Shown here: in pieces, positions 22,304 through 33,979 of the stretch | How the letters are laid out: each line of letters opens with the position of its first letter | Position numbering within the stretch: position 1 is the first letter of the stretch | From: Siphonodentalium dalli | Taxonomy: Eukaryota; Mollusca; Scaphopoda; Gadilida; Siphonodentaliidae | Direction of reading: 5' to 3' | NCBI GenBank assembly: GCA_032622095.1 | Contig: CP136061.1 | Coordinates: forward strand, 61,255,627-61,319,626 | Length of the DNA stretch: 64,000 bases | Notes under the pieces: generated by a model | What the model saw: only the letters and a program-made list of their open reading frames with translations | Databases searched by the model: none | What the model was told of the DNA's origin: nothing | Program-made: the position numbers and the translations under genes

Positions 22304-23405
22304 CTTAGAGCACAATTGACCGCACATAATGCGATTATCTCGAAATACGCAATTGATCGTGCGTTGAACACGACGTACAATCCGTGCGCTGGCCGAGATG
22401 AACACAATGACCCGTTAGCCACACCAATAATCGTGATTACCCATGCAGTGATCGCCGTTGAATGTGAATAAATATGTCCGAAGCGACCAGCGACACGGAT
22501 TAACGTGTGACGCGTTTTCACAAACCAAGTCACTCGCAGATGTGTTTGGAAAGTCAAATTTGGAAGTCGCATGATTGTGTCTTACTATTATTATATACAT
22601 TGTATAAGTGGATCATGAATTCCGAAGAAGTCTGTCTGCCAGAATGATGACATGGAATTTGGACCTGTAACCAACAACCAACAACTTTTTGCCAAAGGTA
22701 ATGCTGCACATCATTATTATGTGACAAACGTGTCGCCCTTTCAAGAAACTGTTTCGAAATTACTACTATAATAGTCCATTGGTTCCTCCAGATTCTCCAG
22801 ATACAAGTTCTGTTGTTAGTTATATCGGATACGTGGAGCGCTATATAGTGAAGTGGTGATTCTGTTGGAATATTGGATATATCACTATTTTGTGGTTCTA
22901 TATGTAAATGTTAATTCGTTTAGTTTCATCGTTGGATTAGTGGTCCTGAGAATATTTTCGGAACTGGATTAGTTTTGTGGAATAATTATAATAAATGTAA
23001 TTATTCTACTAGTTAATAAAGAATTCAACCAATGCATGTGTTACTATTGCCACCCCCTCCGTTCGTCCGGTCGTTTCAATGTAGCTTCAGTTATTATACA
23101 AGAGGACGTGCATCCCCCACCCGCACTCCCCTTATACGCCGTCCCTATATATGTGCCTGCTTAGTATATTAGAGGTGCATAAATAGTAAAGGCGTATAAT
23201 GGCAGTGTGTTTGGGGGAAGCAGAGCGTTGTTCGTGCCCCTGTGGTAATTGAAGCTACTTCGAAGCGACCGTGCGATTTGTCTGTTGTGAGTTGAGTGTG
23301 CCTAACAATGGGGTAATCATTGAACTATTCATTCGCCAGCCTTGGGAATCGGTGTGCTTTACCAAAAATCAGGGAACGATTGCAACAATGGGATTGTGCT
23401 CTAAG
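22304..23405. mobile_element. 1.1-kb element with 13-bp TIRs (CTTAGAGCACAAT)
   Basis: The TIRs 22304-22316 and 23393-23405 are perfectly inverted. The interior is CpG-richer than its surroundings at both ends (22310-22560 and 23200-23390). About 22990-23050 contains AATAAA followed by a possible short end, which could be LTR-like, but no paired LTR was found. The terminal word resembles the GAGCAC arms of the adjacent hairpin, so the two may be related. No transposase. Confidence 0.5.
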
Positions 23406-23654
23406 GTTTATTATCATTTAGAGAAAAGACAATTCTTCAATTACACATGAATGTGGTTGAAACTCACTGCGGGCATCATCATATTAAATCATACATATGT
23501 CAGCATATATCTTTCTGCAAGACGCTAGTGTCAAAGAACAAGTATATGGGGCAAAATTGATAATGACTCATTTGTGTAATTATTTACAGAGGAGAGATAA
23601 TACGCATTATACGCATTTATTATATACTAGCTTGCCCATGAATTATAAGGTTTT

Positions 23655-23705
23655 AACAGTGAGATATAAGTGATATCTCACTAGTGAGATATCGATATCT
23701 CACTG
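23655..23705. repeat. Nested GATATCTCACT palindromes
   Basis: 23672-23693 is a perfect 22-bp palindrome centred on ACTAGT, flanked by further GATATCTCACT words. Confidence 0.85.
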
Positions 23706-23708
23706 GTA

Positions 23709-23942
23709 TTATTGCGCCGTATGGATCATCATGTGTGTAGTCAGGTTATACTTCACTGTGAATGATTTCCTGCACACACCATGTAGACATTCATTGGTGG
23801 GGGCATCGGCAAGTAACGAAAGTATATAATAAATACAAAATCTATTTGTTTGGGCGTAATGCGTCAGCTTGAAATTTCTGATGTATTGACATTCATTGAG
23901 GGCCATGCATAGGCAAGTAACTAAAGTATATAATAAAGCCAC
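23709..23942 (-). pseudogene. C2H2 zinc-finger fragment
   Basis: Near its C-terminal end the minus-strand frame reads CLHGVCRKSFTVKYNLTTHM then MIH. This has C-x4-C, the conserved F, the conserved L and H-x3-H at classical C2H2 spacing, followed by T. Only one finger is present. The upstream part of the frame has no finger, and its DNA contains a partial duplication (CAAGTAACKAAAGTATATAAT at about 23812 and 23911). It is best seen as a relic of a zinc-finger gene or of a mobile element carrying one. Confidence 0.5.
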
Positions 23943-24089
23943 TCGTGGAAATTCAATGTTTTGTCATCCCTCATGAGATATAACCCATATCCACTGAAAA
24001 AGTGTGTATATCCTCTATATATCACATTAAACCCCTATTATATCATTTAAAACGCCATTAGATATCTTCTCATCTCTCACTGGTGAATA

Positions 24090-25140
24090 ACAAACGCGGG
24101 CTTCTCGTCAACTTGGCAGCGCGCCAAAAATGACTTTCCATTGAATCAGGCGAACTAATACTATTTCGCAAAGCCGCACGTGGCAACACCAGAAAATGCA
24201 ACATGATTGCTTTGTTCATTAAAGTTAAATTATTGCCCAACTTCGTTGCACTAACCAAAATAGGCACAAAATCAAAGAGGCAAATTGGGGCACTATATTT
24301 TCCGTCGGCAGCTCGAGCGCGCAATACTGTCGTATACGGTTGTGAAGCGTCTGAGCCATGCACAGTTGAAATGTGAACCGAGACATGCATTTAAATGCAT
24401 CTTTACCAAAGCGAACGAAATGAGAAGTAAAATGTCTGTAGTTTTCACGTGTAACGGTGCTACTAGCATTTTCTTTCAAATACCTGTATACATGCATGGT
24501 TGATTCTTGCGAGATGATTGCATGTTATTTACATGCAAATTCCGGTAGCATCGCTGCATGTTGAAATAAAGAGATTGTACTTCTCATGTAGTTAGCTGTG
24601 ATTCATATGCAGTTTTTATATGCATGTTTCTGTTAATTTCCTGGCGTCACGGGGGGGGGGGGGGGGAGGGTCCGAAAAGCAGTTTTTCCCATGTGCCAAA
24701 TTTGTTTTCCATTTCTGCTATTGAGTCTTATTTTGATGTGTTTTGAACAGAAACAGGTCATATATAGTTAATAGCAATGCTATACTACATGTATATATAG
24801 AGGTTATCAGAAGTTGGATCAGTTGCACAATGGCCAACAATAACCCAAATTCAACTTGATAGAACAAGAAACTGCGCTATTGTAAAAATAAAATTTAATC
24901 AGGATTCCATCTACTGATACAACAAAATAAGAATAACTATGCAGAACTCAGCTGAAAATAAGCGATAAAATGAAAGCACACTTGACCATATGGGACATGG
25001 AAATAAAGATATAATAAATAATGGAATAAAATAGACATTTGACAACGTAAAACATAAAATCTTAACATATAAATTGAAGGCCAGCCGGGCAGCTTGAACA
25101 ATTTCAAATTGTTTTCCAAGTTAATGTGGATCAGCTTGCA
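24090..25140. other. Non-coding, contains a 16-G run
   Basis: 24651-24666 is an uninterrupted G run, followed by AGGG. Otherwise the stretch is AT-rich with no recognised family. Confidence 0.5.
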
Positions 25141-25144
25141 ATGT

Positions 25145-25452
25145 TAAAGGGATAGTACTCAGATGACCGGTGGTACGTCGATCGCAAGTTGCAAAACAGA
25201 GTTCAGTCCCCTCGCCACGCGATGTCCTCCGACTGCGTGACTTTAAGCACTGTCTGATTTGTTTACCTCCGGGTTGGGAAAACCCAAAAATTGTAACTTC
25301 CGCATTGTTACTTCGCAAGTTAACGACGTTTGTTGTGAGAAATTCGCACCACAAAGACAGCATATATTGCAGAAATTATACTCGCAACGCTTATGTGATA
25401 TGGAAATGCGACATTCCACGGTCAGTGTCCGTTTAATCGTACCGGTACTCAA
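25145..25452 (-). CDS. Weak candidate exon in a CpG-richer island
   Basis: This stretch has higher GC and CpG content than its surroundings and is open on several frames. The minus-strand reading from 25452 gives HKRCEYNFCNICCLCGANFS (two C-x2-C pairs) and RKLQFLGFPNPE, ending at a plausible donor GAG|GTAAAC near 25273. No homology is recognised. Openness in several frames lowers its value. A promoter-like CpG island or an element fragment is an alternative; CAGAGTTCAGTCCCC here also occurs inverted at about 8920. Confidence 0.2.
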
Positions 25453-25884
25453 GTAATCCTAGACAGTTGACAGCAGCCAGCAGGTTGAATTTGGAATGAT
25501 CTGGAATGGAAGACGAGTCACAAACTAGTTTCCATTATTGGCATGAACTGATCGATGAATACGTTGCAGTATATCGGCTGATGTCAACCCCATGCAGACT
25601 TGGAAGGTTGCGTAAGTTTGTGTCTTACTAAATTGTATGGGAAAGGGAGCCCAAATTCACATTTAAATATCAGGTCTGGGTGAACACCAATTGATCGAAA
25701 TCCAATAAAACATGGCTGACACTGACATGCCGAGTCAGTACTGTCAGTAGCCGAGAGGTGCTCACTCCAATTCTTGAATATTTAAATGGTGTTTGTTTGA
25801 AGATTTTTAAACGTTTATTTATATTCTCATTCTCTCAAAAGAAATCCAAATGTTTTTAAGTAGTTACCAAGTTGAACGATATCA

Positions 25885-26320
25885 TGGAACAGTTTAGTGT
25901 GACTCCCCTTATCTCAGATGCATCTAGGTGGTGTAAGACCAGTCTATATTAGATCGATTAGTCTAAATAAAGATCTATTGGTGGTTCACCCAGACCTGCA
26001 TGTTTATTAATAATCGCATTGAATGTACCGAAGCTCAACAATCATCTGCAGGTCTCGGTGAACCACTGGTTGATCTGTATAAAACTGATCAGTCTATCTT
26101 TATATTGAATATATTCAGTAAATAATTATTCCGTGTCTTTCAACAGAAATTAGAATTATCTCTTTTTAAGTATTGGATGTAATATAATTACCACTATAGA
26201 ACAGTTCAGAGTGACTCGACTTATCCCCAATGCCTGCATATGATGAATGACCAATCGGTCTATTCTATAGCGATTAGTCTAATAAAGGTCGATCGTTGGT
26301 TCACCATGACCTGTTCATTT
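25885..26320 (+). repeat. Direct duplication, about 250-bp units
   Basis: About 25875-26000 recurs at about 26195-26310. Shared words include GAACAGTT, GTGACTC, ACTTATC, GATTAGTCTAA, TAAAGRTC and TTGGTGGTTCACC/TTGGTTCACC. Between them an inverted pair (AGACCTGCATG/TGCAGGTCT, about 25993/26047) forms a small foldback. Confidence 0.65.
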
Positions 26321-26362
26321 GCACTTAAGTGCAAATTATTTAAACAGCGTAAATCATTTGCA
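26315..26362. repeat. CTTAAG-type palindromic words
   Basis: TTGCACTTAAGTGCAAAT is a palindrome. It is followed by diverged TTTGCACATTTAAAGTGC. These are members of the dispersed TTTGCGCTTAAGCGCAAA family. Confidence 0.8.
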
Positions 26363-26380
26363 CATTTAAAGTGCTATTAA

Positions 26381-26887
26381 AGGCATGAGGCCTTAGTTGT
26401 CGAAAATATTGATGTTTGTTCTATTCACCGTAAACAGAAAAACATTAAAACGCATACAGTTTCGTTCATATATACCATGACCATCACGTAAACAGCATGT
26501 TATCATAAAGACCTACAATATTTTACCCAAGCAAGAGCCTGATTGTGTTACAGAAGACAGCACAATATTAATGCAACTCTTGAACTGGCTAATCACACAC
26601 ACAAATGGCATAAATGCTCTTTATTAGTTCCATATCAGGAATTCACCAACAAAGAACGCTCTTTATGTTTACCATCATAATATAAACAAACACCAGAAAA
26701 GTTACTTTTTATGCTTTTGTTTACATAACAATGGTCAAACATTTGACAATAACATACTGTTTATGCGATATTTCTTATTTGTATATGTAAAAGTCTGTCT
26801 ACATTTTGATGTTCTTTATTTTTGTGGCGGTTTTCGAAGGGTGGAAATATTTTCACAGGATACCCACCGCCAAGGCCAACCGTACCT
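26381..26887 (+). mobile_element. TTAA-flanked MITE, family M1, copy 2
   Basis: Perfect TTAA lies on both sides (26377-26380, 26888-26891). Ends are AGGCATGAGGCCTTAG and CCAAGGCCAACCGTACCT. The 507-bp body aligns along its length with copy 1, including CACCGTAAACAGAAAAACAT and CAACAAAGAACGCTCTTTAT. Confidence 0.9.
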
Positions 26888-26974
26888 TTAAATTATCTGT
26901 ATCTGGAATATGTACCATACATGAAAGGTGTTCATAGACCCAATCATTTAATTATGCTCTATGTAAAAAAAACA

Positions 26975-27220
26975 TTTATTTGAGCTCAATTAAGCGCACA
27001 TCATTTGCGCTTAAGTGTAAATAAGACATGAGACTATCATACATGTATTTAATAATATATACTAGTCCACCTATTTGTAATTCCTTTCTCAGAGTCTAAT
27101 TCACTCTTTTTTTATTTCTAGACAATCTGATTTATGCTCAAGCTCAAATAGATGAATTTAACTTTTAAAAGAGCAAATAAATTAATTCCGCTTAAGGCAC
27201 TTTAAGAGCAAATCAAATCT
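26975..27220. repeat. Diverged CTTAAG palindrome cluster
   Basis: Words such as GCGCACATCATTTGCGCTTA, AGTGTAAATAA, TTTAAAAGAGCAAATAAAT and CTTTAAGAGCAAAT repeat. They belong to the same family as 36940-37220. Confidence 0.65.
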
Positions 27221-27229
27221 GTCAGATTA

Positions 27230-28470
27230 TCACTTGGCCTTACATATGGGTGTCTTTTGTTTTGTTATATCTCCTCCCAAAATATGCATTACCCCAACCA
27301 ATATCATAAGAACTGCTGAACATATGCAGTTAACAGGGATGGGTATATATCCTGTGTACCTGTTAGGAAATTGTGGACTACAAGTGGAACAATTTTCCTC
27401 TACCAACATTGGTATCTCCCACCCACATAATATTTTTCCACTTATTTTACCCTCACAATCACATATTTTGCTTTATATAGTGATGATATGGCAAGAAATT
27501 AACTATATCTGAGAAAAATTTGGTTGAGTCTGGGTTTGTGAGGGGGTGGACTCGGGGGAGATACCCAGGACTGAGAATCTTCTCCGCCGCCCATCTAGTA
27601 GCTGCATATGATCAAAACATCATCTATCGCTTATTTTGCGTTATATACCATACTTCATCCGAGAAAAAGTTTATTAAGTTGGGGGAGATACCAAGTCCTG
27701 ATTATCACTTATTTTGCTTTATATAGTCCAAACATTCTCATATGTAGCTCAGGGAAGAATCCAGAGATAATTTGGGGACACCTGTTTCCAGCAGAGGATA
27801 TGTACCGGTATCCCAATATAACTTTAAAATACGGCTTCTACACCGAACCAACACAGATACAGACGCATATATTATAAATAGGACATAATATTTCTGATTT
27901 AAAAATTCAACATGCAAATGAAGGCCGTATTGCAACTGCAGATTTTTTAATACAGCGCTTATTGTTGAATTGCCTTGAAAATTCAGGTTGATTCAATACT
28001 GTCCACTGGGAATTTGGGTTCATTTGGGCTTCTCAAGTTTGGGCACCCATACCTGTAACAGCTATCAAAACAGCCCTGGAAATTTCCCTGATGTAGCTTC
28101 TGCGTGAGTGGGGGGGGGGGATTATAATCAGCCTGCTCATACTTGGGTAGCACCCATCCATCCAAACACCAACAACTCAATAAAGTTAATTTCTCACCAT
28201 TTCATGACTATATAAAGCAATAATAAGCAATAAAATCATAAGTTTATTTTTTCTCATATGTAGCTACTAGGTGGTAATTGGATACTCAGGTCCTTTTATC
28301 TCCCCCCCCCCAATACCTGTTCAGTGACCTGTTAGGAAATTATCGAGTACCGGTATATGAGACATAGGTTTGTCATGATATTTTAAGTTTAATATCTTTG
28401 TAGAAGTAAGATGTCCAAAACTTCAACTATCAAGGTGAATTTCTTCGGGTTAACCCTTTCATGACTGCAT
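27230..28470. other. Non-coding with short internal duplications
   Basis: Segments such as TTATTTTGCTTTATATAGT (about 27468 and 27711) and TTCTCATATGTAGCT (about 27735 and 28250) recur. G and C runs lie at 28110 and 28303. No coding signal. Confidence 0.5.
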
Positions 28471-28484
28471 CTTGAAATTTTGTG

Positions 28485-28645
28485 AAAACCCTGTTCCAAT
28501 GCATTCTCTTATGTTTAAGAGAATTAATGCATTCTCTTATATTTAAGAGAATTCATTGGCTTAACAATATTTACCTTGACCTTGTAAGCCAGTGCATTCT
28601 CTTATATATTCGAGGCTCCATATATAATAGAATGCACTGGCACAG
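28485..28645. repeat. Hairpin cluster with ATTCTCTTATATTTAAGAG
   Basis: Words around GCATTCTCTTAT and TAAGAGAAT alternate, giving two small hairpins at about 28499-28550. CCAGTGCATTCTCTTATATA at about 28589 pairs with TATAATAGAATGCACTGG at about 28622. Confidence 0.75.
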
Positions 28646-28675
28646 GATCAGTAATGCTGAACCAGCATGGCTCCA

Positions 28676-28990
28676 GTCATAAAAGGGTTACGACCTGTAG
28701 CCCGTGCCAAAGGATTTAGTCATGCAAAGAGTAAAATCCAAGATGGCTGCTGGTGGCCATGTTTTTTGCCGAATGACCCCAAAATGACTCGTTCCCATCT
28801 ACATGTCAATGCCAACAGCTATGACAAATTTTATAATGATCCAATTTTATAATGACCAAAGGTACGACCTGTAGCCCGTGCTAGAGGAAATTGTTGACAA
28901 GTCACACACAAACACACACACAGACGACGATACCAAGCCATGGCAATAGCTAAAACTTTACAAAGTAAAGTTGAGCTAAAAATGAAAACA
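28676..28990 (+). mobile_element. Family-A satellite element, short copy (+)
   Basis: It holds about 1.5 monomers of the family-A core (ACGACCTGTAGCCCGTGCC ... AAAATCCAAGATGG ... AAAATGACTCGTTCCCATCT). A CA-rich microsatellite follows, then the terminal hairpin CAAACTTTACAAAGTAAAGTTG-type sequence ending in AGCTAA at about 28980. Confidence 0.85.
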
Positions 28991-29129
28991 CCACCTTCCC
29001 ACCTGGGCCACCCATATTTTTCAATGACCGTTTATTACCAGAAACACAGGTATAGTTTTCGCCCTGAAGAATAAATGTGAAATGGGCCTCTCTGGCTCAC
29101 ATATATGTTAGTTAAGACTAACCCAACCA

Positions 29130-29860
29130 TTTGTTTTATTAGCTGAACTTTACTTTGTAAAGTTTGAGCTATTGCCATGGCTTTGTCGTCTGTGTGTGCG
29201 TATGTGTGTGTGTGATTCGTCAACAATACAGGCTACAGGTGCTACTTGTGGTCGGATCATTATGAAATTTGACATAGCTGTTGATATCAACATTTAGACC
29301 AGAACCGTTCATTTTGGGGTCATTCTGAAGAAAAAAAACATGGCCGCCAGCGACCATCTTGGATTTCAATATTCAATCCATTAGCACGGGCTACAGGTCG
29401 TACTGTTCTTCTGATTATTATGAAATTTGTCACGGATGTTAACAATGACATGTAGATGCGAACGAGTAACTTTGGGGTCATTCGGCCAAAAAAATGGCTA
29501 CTGGCAGCCATCTTAGATTTTACTGTTTGCATGACTAAATTCTCTGGCACAGCCTACAGGTCGTACCTTTGGTTGGATCATCATGAAATTTGTCACGGAT
29601 GTTAATATTGACATGGAGATGGGGAATGAGTAATTTTGGGGTCATTCGGCTACATTAGTGGGGTCGTTCGGCCAAAAATCATGGCCGCTGGCAGCCATCT
29701 TGGATTTTACTCTTTGCATGACTAAATCCTTTGGCCAGGGTTACAGGTCGCATCTTTTGTCAGATCATTGTGAAATTTGTCATGGATGAGATCGAGTCAT
29801 TTTTTGGTTATTCGGCCAAAATCATGGCTGATGGTCAAAAACTCAAAAAGGACAAAATGA
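29130..29860 (-). mobile_element. Family-A satellite element, inverted relative to 28676-28990
   Basis: It begins TTAGCTGAACTTTACTTTGT, the terminal hairpin, then a GT microsatellite and GATTCGTCAACAA. About four core monomers follow in minus orientation (AAATTTGTCATGGATGTTAA, GTCATTCGGCCAAAAA, GCAGCCATCTTGGATTTTAC). With the short copy it forms an inverted pair spaced by about 140 bp. Confidence 0.85.
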
Positions 29861-29869
29861 ATTTTTATT

Positions 29870-30375
29870 CCAAACCAATTGCAGCACATCTCACACCATA
29901 TCATATGTCATCTTATATGATGCACATTTATTCAATATTCCAATGATGTTATAGATATTCTTTTCTGACAGAAAAGTATTTAAAAATGTATGCCGTTTCA
30001 TGTTAAACCAAAAATTAAATCAACTTTTCTTATATTTCAGATCAGTTGTTCATGCACTTGTAGCCCAGTCCAAGCACAGAATATGAATAGAAGGAATGAA
30101 AGAATGATTGAGACCGATGGGTGTCAGCATGGTTTGAGGATTGCACCACTAGAATATTGACAGGTACATACATGTACATTAGAATTCTGAGAGCGGACAT
30201 TTGAAACATTTTTTTGTTATAACTGATGTAGTTTATATCTACAGCTTAGCTTGTCAAAGGTTCTTTACTAAATACTAAGTGACAAGTAGTTCCCTTAGGA
30301 TATTTTCTATCTGTTGGTGTATCCTGAATTCCCTCCAAATGAATAATAGACATACAGTAATGCCCTCAGTAATCG
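29870..30375. other. AT-rich non-coding
   Basis: Nothing recognised. Confidence 0.4.
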
Positions 30376-30379
30376 ACCT

Positions 30380-30519
30380 CTTAACCAAAGCAGAATTATG
30401 GGTAACTTTTCAGGATTTAGTCGGAAATATGGCTCTCGGGAGAGCTTTCCGATGAATGGCAACAAGCCATATTTCCGACTAAATCCTGAAAAGTTACCCA
30501 TAATTCTGCTTTGGTTAAG
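30380..30519. repeat. Perfect 55-bp-arm hairpin (MITE-like)
   Basis: Arm 30380-30434 is exactly complementary to 30465-30519, with a 30-base loop. The arm contains CAGAATTATGGGTAACTTTTC. A related half element stands at 32568-32685, and its similarity extends into the left flank (AATCGACCTCTTAACC), so the full element probably starts near 30358. Confidence 0.95.
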
Positions 30520-30539
30520 AAGTTAAAAGGCACCACTCA

Positions 30540-31640
30540 ACAGACATTTCCGTCACTAGAAATATATATTGTGGGACAAAAATATTACGATGTTTAGAAC
30601 ACAATTTATTTGGCAGTGGCACATGTATTTTATTTGATTCAATATCTAGGGATGAATATATGAGACAGCATATATGTTTCTTTCATGTTTTGATGATAAC
30701 TGCACTTATATAATCATGTTATCAAAACAAGTTTCATAAAATGTCTGTTGTTGTAAAACAAATTGTCTGAGGGAGAGTGACCTCATATTCAATTCTTCAC
30801 TATAGGCCAGTATAGATTAGACATCAAACTTTACAATTTTGCCAACCTTAATATATAACATTGCTGGTGGATTGATATTACAAGAATTGTTATTTTATAA
30901 TTTTAATGAGAATAACAATTAAACTAAACTGAAAGTTATTGTCTTTTGCACTGTTTGTTGGCCTCGACTGAAACTATTCACTTTTTCTGGTTACTAACAT
31001 TCAAGATCTGCTATCCAAAACTTGACGCCAATTCCAGTGAGTCACACACTCCATGAGTTAGGCAGCACCAGTCTCCTTTATATAGTGATGTTGGTTTCTA
31101 TAACATAAAATATTGTTATCGTTCTATTATAGGTTCTAATGGAGAGAGAGATGTAGATATGGTTGGAAGGACAAGACTCCAAGTAATTGCACAACTGCAG
31201 TTCATTAAACACACTTGAATTTAGCGAATTGCCACATGTACAATCATTACATTCTTACAATGTTACCAGCAGTTTTGTGAAGTAACACAATAATGACAAT
31301 GATATTGAAAAAGATATATTGCTATGTTCGATGCACTTTCTCAGCAATGCCATGAAGAAAATCTCACTCCTGATTAACATGCAGATCAAGCAATGGTTAC
31401 TTCAAATGATGTCATACTGTGCTTTTCAATTTAAACTGTGTCCATCTTGGTTATCGGAATGATTCTGGAAGAGAAAGCTCTATGGCTGAGATGATATAAT
31501 TGTCTACTACAAATTAAATATGCTATATATTTTTTGAATAAATATACATGTACCATATACATGTACGATATTTAAATACTAGTACACATCTTTTCATTTA
31601 GGAATTCTGATTCCTTATTCATGCCCAATACTGACTGAAT
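30540..31640. other. AT-rich non-coding
   Basis: Nothing recognised in either strand. Confidence 0.4.
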
Positions 31641-31655
31641 TACTAGGATCCCCTG

Positions 31656-31800
31656 TATATCAATTGTTAGTCCAAGTCTTCTCGTACTAAAACCGGCTAA
31701 GATATTGGGATGGAGGTGCCGGTCTTTAAAAACAGCAAATCGCCATCCCAATATCTTAGCTGGTTTTAGTACAAGAAGACTTGGACTAATCAATTGTATA
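31656..31800. repeat. Hairpin element with 58-bp arms
   Basis: 31656-31713 and 31743-31800 are inverted copies with few mismatches, around CTAAGATATTGGGATGG and CTTGGACTAA. The loop is 29 bases. Confidence 0.9.
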
Positions 31801-31809
31801 CCTTACTCA

Positions 31810-32560
31810 TATTTGAATTTGTGCAGTACTATGTTTCGCTCTATTTTAAATTCTGAGCAACTTCTAAACTTACAAATATTTTTGTATATGATGACAATTT
31901 CAGTTCTTCATTATCGCTGAAAATACTTGTGCATATTAAAGATCATCTTGACAAAAATTCCTTCAGTCTGGAATATATATGTTTATATTTTAGAAGAAAT
32001 TCAACTTAAAATATCTAACCATGATTTAGCTATACACATGTGAATAATAAATGCACACTAGCGAAAAATAGTACAATGTACTGCACAAATTTAAATATGA
32101 CTGAAGAATATATTCTATAATCATGATACTTTGACCCTGAGAATGTGACAAAGGTAAAAACAGTCTATATACCACATCATATATTTTTACTTCAGTAGAT
32201 AATTGTAGTCTCTGGGATTAATAAAAAAAAGTCAAATTTTTTCACCAAAAAAAGTCATTATCACTAATATTGGTATTAGTTAGTAGTTTAATCTCTTTAA
32301 TATATCAACAAAAGTAGATTATATAGAAATATGTTTTTATCCCAAAAGTCATTGATTTATGGCTACATTTACAGCTACATGTACATTGTACCAGTCAGTG
32401 CTGATTGTTGATGTTACTAAAGATCTGCATGCAAAATACAATAATCATTTATGCTTATCATTATGGTACTCACATTATTACATTCTAATGATTTGTCCTG
32501 ATGAGTTAACCACATCTCTCGTTCTCCATCATTAATATAGTCTGAAAATAGAAATGTATA
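31810..32560. other. AT-rich non-coding
   Basis: Nothing recognised. Confidence 0.4.
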
Positions 32561-32567
32561 AAGGTAG

Positions 32568-32685
32568 TGAATCTCGGGGAGAGCTTTCTGATGAATGGCA
32601 ACAAGCCACATTTCTGACTAAATCCTGAAATGTTACCCATACTTCTGCTTTGGTTAAGAGGTCGATTACTTAGGGCATTAATGTA
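32568..32685. repeat. Half copy of the 55-bp-arm hairpin element
   Basis: It contains GGGAGAGCTTTCTGATGAATGGCAACAAGCC and one arm ending TTGGTTAAGAGGTCGATTAC. The opposite arm is missing, and it is several percent diverged from 30430-30519. Confidence 0.85.
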
Positions 32686-32689
32686 TAAC

Positions 32690-33710
32690 TTGGCTAATTT
32701 AACCCAACATCTGCCTCACAAGTTCACAACTTATTATACTGATACTGCGACTTGTGAAATCCATCAAATTATCACTGTCTGTGAGTCCAATAGCTATTCA
32801 CCTAATTAAACATTATATTTACCAGTCATGGTCCTTGCTGGTTTAAAGCATGGACACAAAACATATGTTTCAAGCATTTGTGACCAGGAAGTAGTATTTA
32901 AAACAACTATCAGTTGTGTTAATCTAACATATTCATGATTTAGGTCCAGTGCACCATTCTATGACCATACATGATGGGACAGGACCTCATTTTTGAAGAT
33001 TTTTCAAACTCTACCCACAAGACGAGAACATTAGGGAGCCATAGCAACCATTTATTCACACAAATTATGGTTCAATCAATGCCTAGGACATCCCCCATGC
33101 CAGAAATACAGATACAAAAATATCTGCCACAAGGGCTTCCAGTGCATCCATGCACAGTTGCATATACATCAGAATATAATAGAGTTCACATGAATTTTGA
33201 AAGGGAAAAAAACACATAGAAATCCATATACATTGATATATGGACTATATTTTGAAAGGGAAATTCATTATATGTTGAAAAAAGTAAAACTTTTGTTTAT
33301 ACTCGCACAATGATCAGATAAATTATGTGCACTTTAGAGGTAACCTTGCACTATTATCAAGGCTAATTAACATAACCCTAGATATTTTCATGTATTTAAG
33401 ATTCATCAGCCATGTTTGGGTTTCAGCCATTTCAAAATTTCAGATCTACTATACTTATGCTTATTTTCAAACTGATTTAAGATCTTTTTAGTTCATAAAT
33501 TTATTTCGGCATGTGTTGCAACAATAATAATTGGTACATGTAGCAACCTGAACATTTGTCACATGACTGATATTTAGAGAAATGTCTGTTTTCAACCTTA
33601 TTTGAGCTGATTTTTTTCAAAATTTGTCTATATTTGACCCACAGTGTGCAGCGGTGTGTGTATTCCTAGAGTATGTGGGACCCGAATTCACATTGACCAG
33701 TGTTAGCTGA
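32690..33710. other. AT-rich non-coding
   Basis: Nothing recognised. Confidence 0.4.
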
Positions 33711-33713
33711 TAC

Positions 33714-33976
33714 AATGGTATGACATAAATGGTATCAGTGTGGGCAATGCCGTCACTTATTATACCCTTGGCTGTCTTAAGCGAAATAATGGTTCGCTTA
33801 ATAAGAGTAATCCATTCTCATGAATTAGACTGAAGCACAATTCACTCACACATAGTTCAGACATGCTCTTTCAGAATTCCGCTCAAGTTGAAACCTTTGA
33901 CATAGTAGTATCTCAGTCTTTGAGTCAACTAATAGGGGAAGGCTCCACACACTGATACCATTTATGTCATACCATT
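33714..33976. mobile_element. 263-bp MITE-like element with perfect 29-bp inverted ends
   Basis: 33714-33742 (AATGGTATGACATAAATGGT then ATCAGTGTG) is exactly inverted at 33948-33976. The middle holds a CTTAAGCGAA/TTCGCTTAA half palindrome. Confidence 0.85.
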
Positions 33977-33979
33977 TTA

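Noticed and set aside
22860-23060. Solo LTR (AATAAA and short end at about 23000-23050)
   Set aside because: No second LTR, no primer-binding site and no certain TG...CA ends; the region sits inside a TIR-bounded element.
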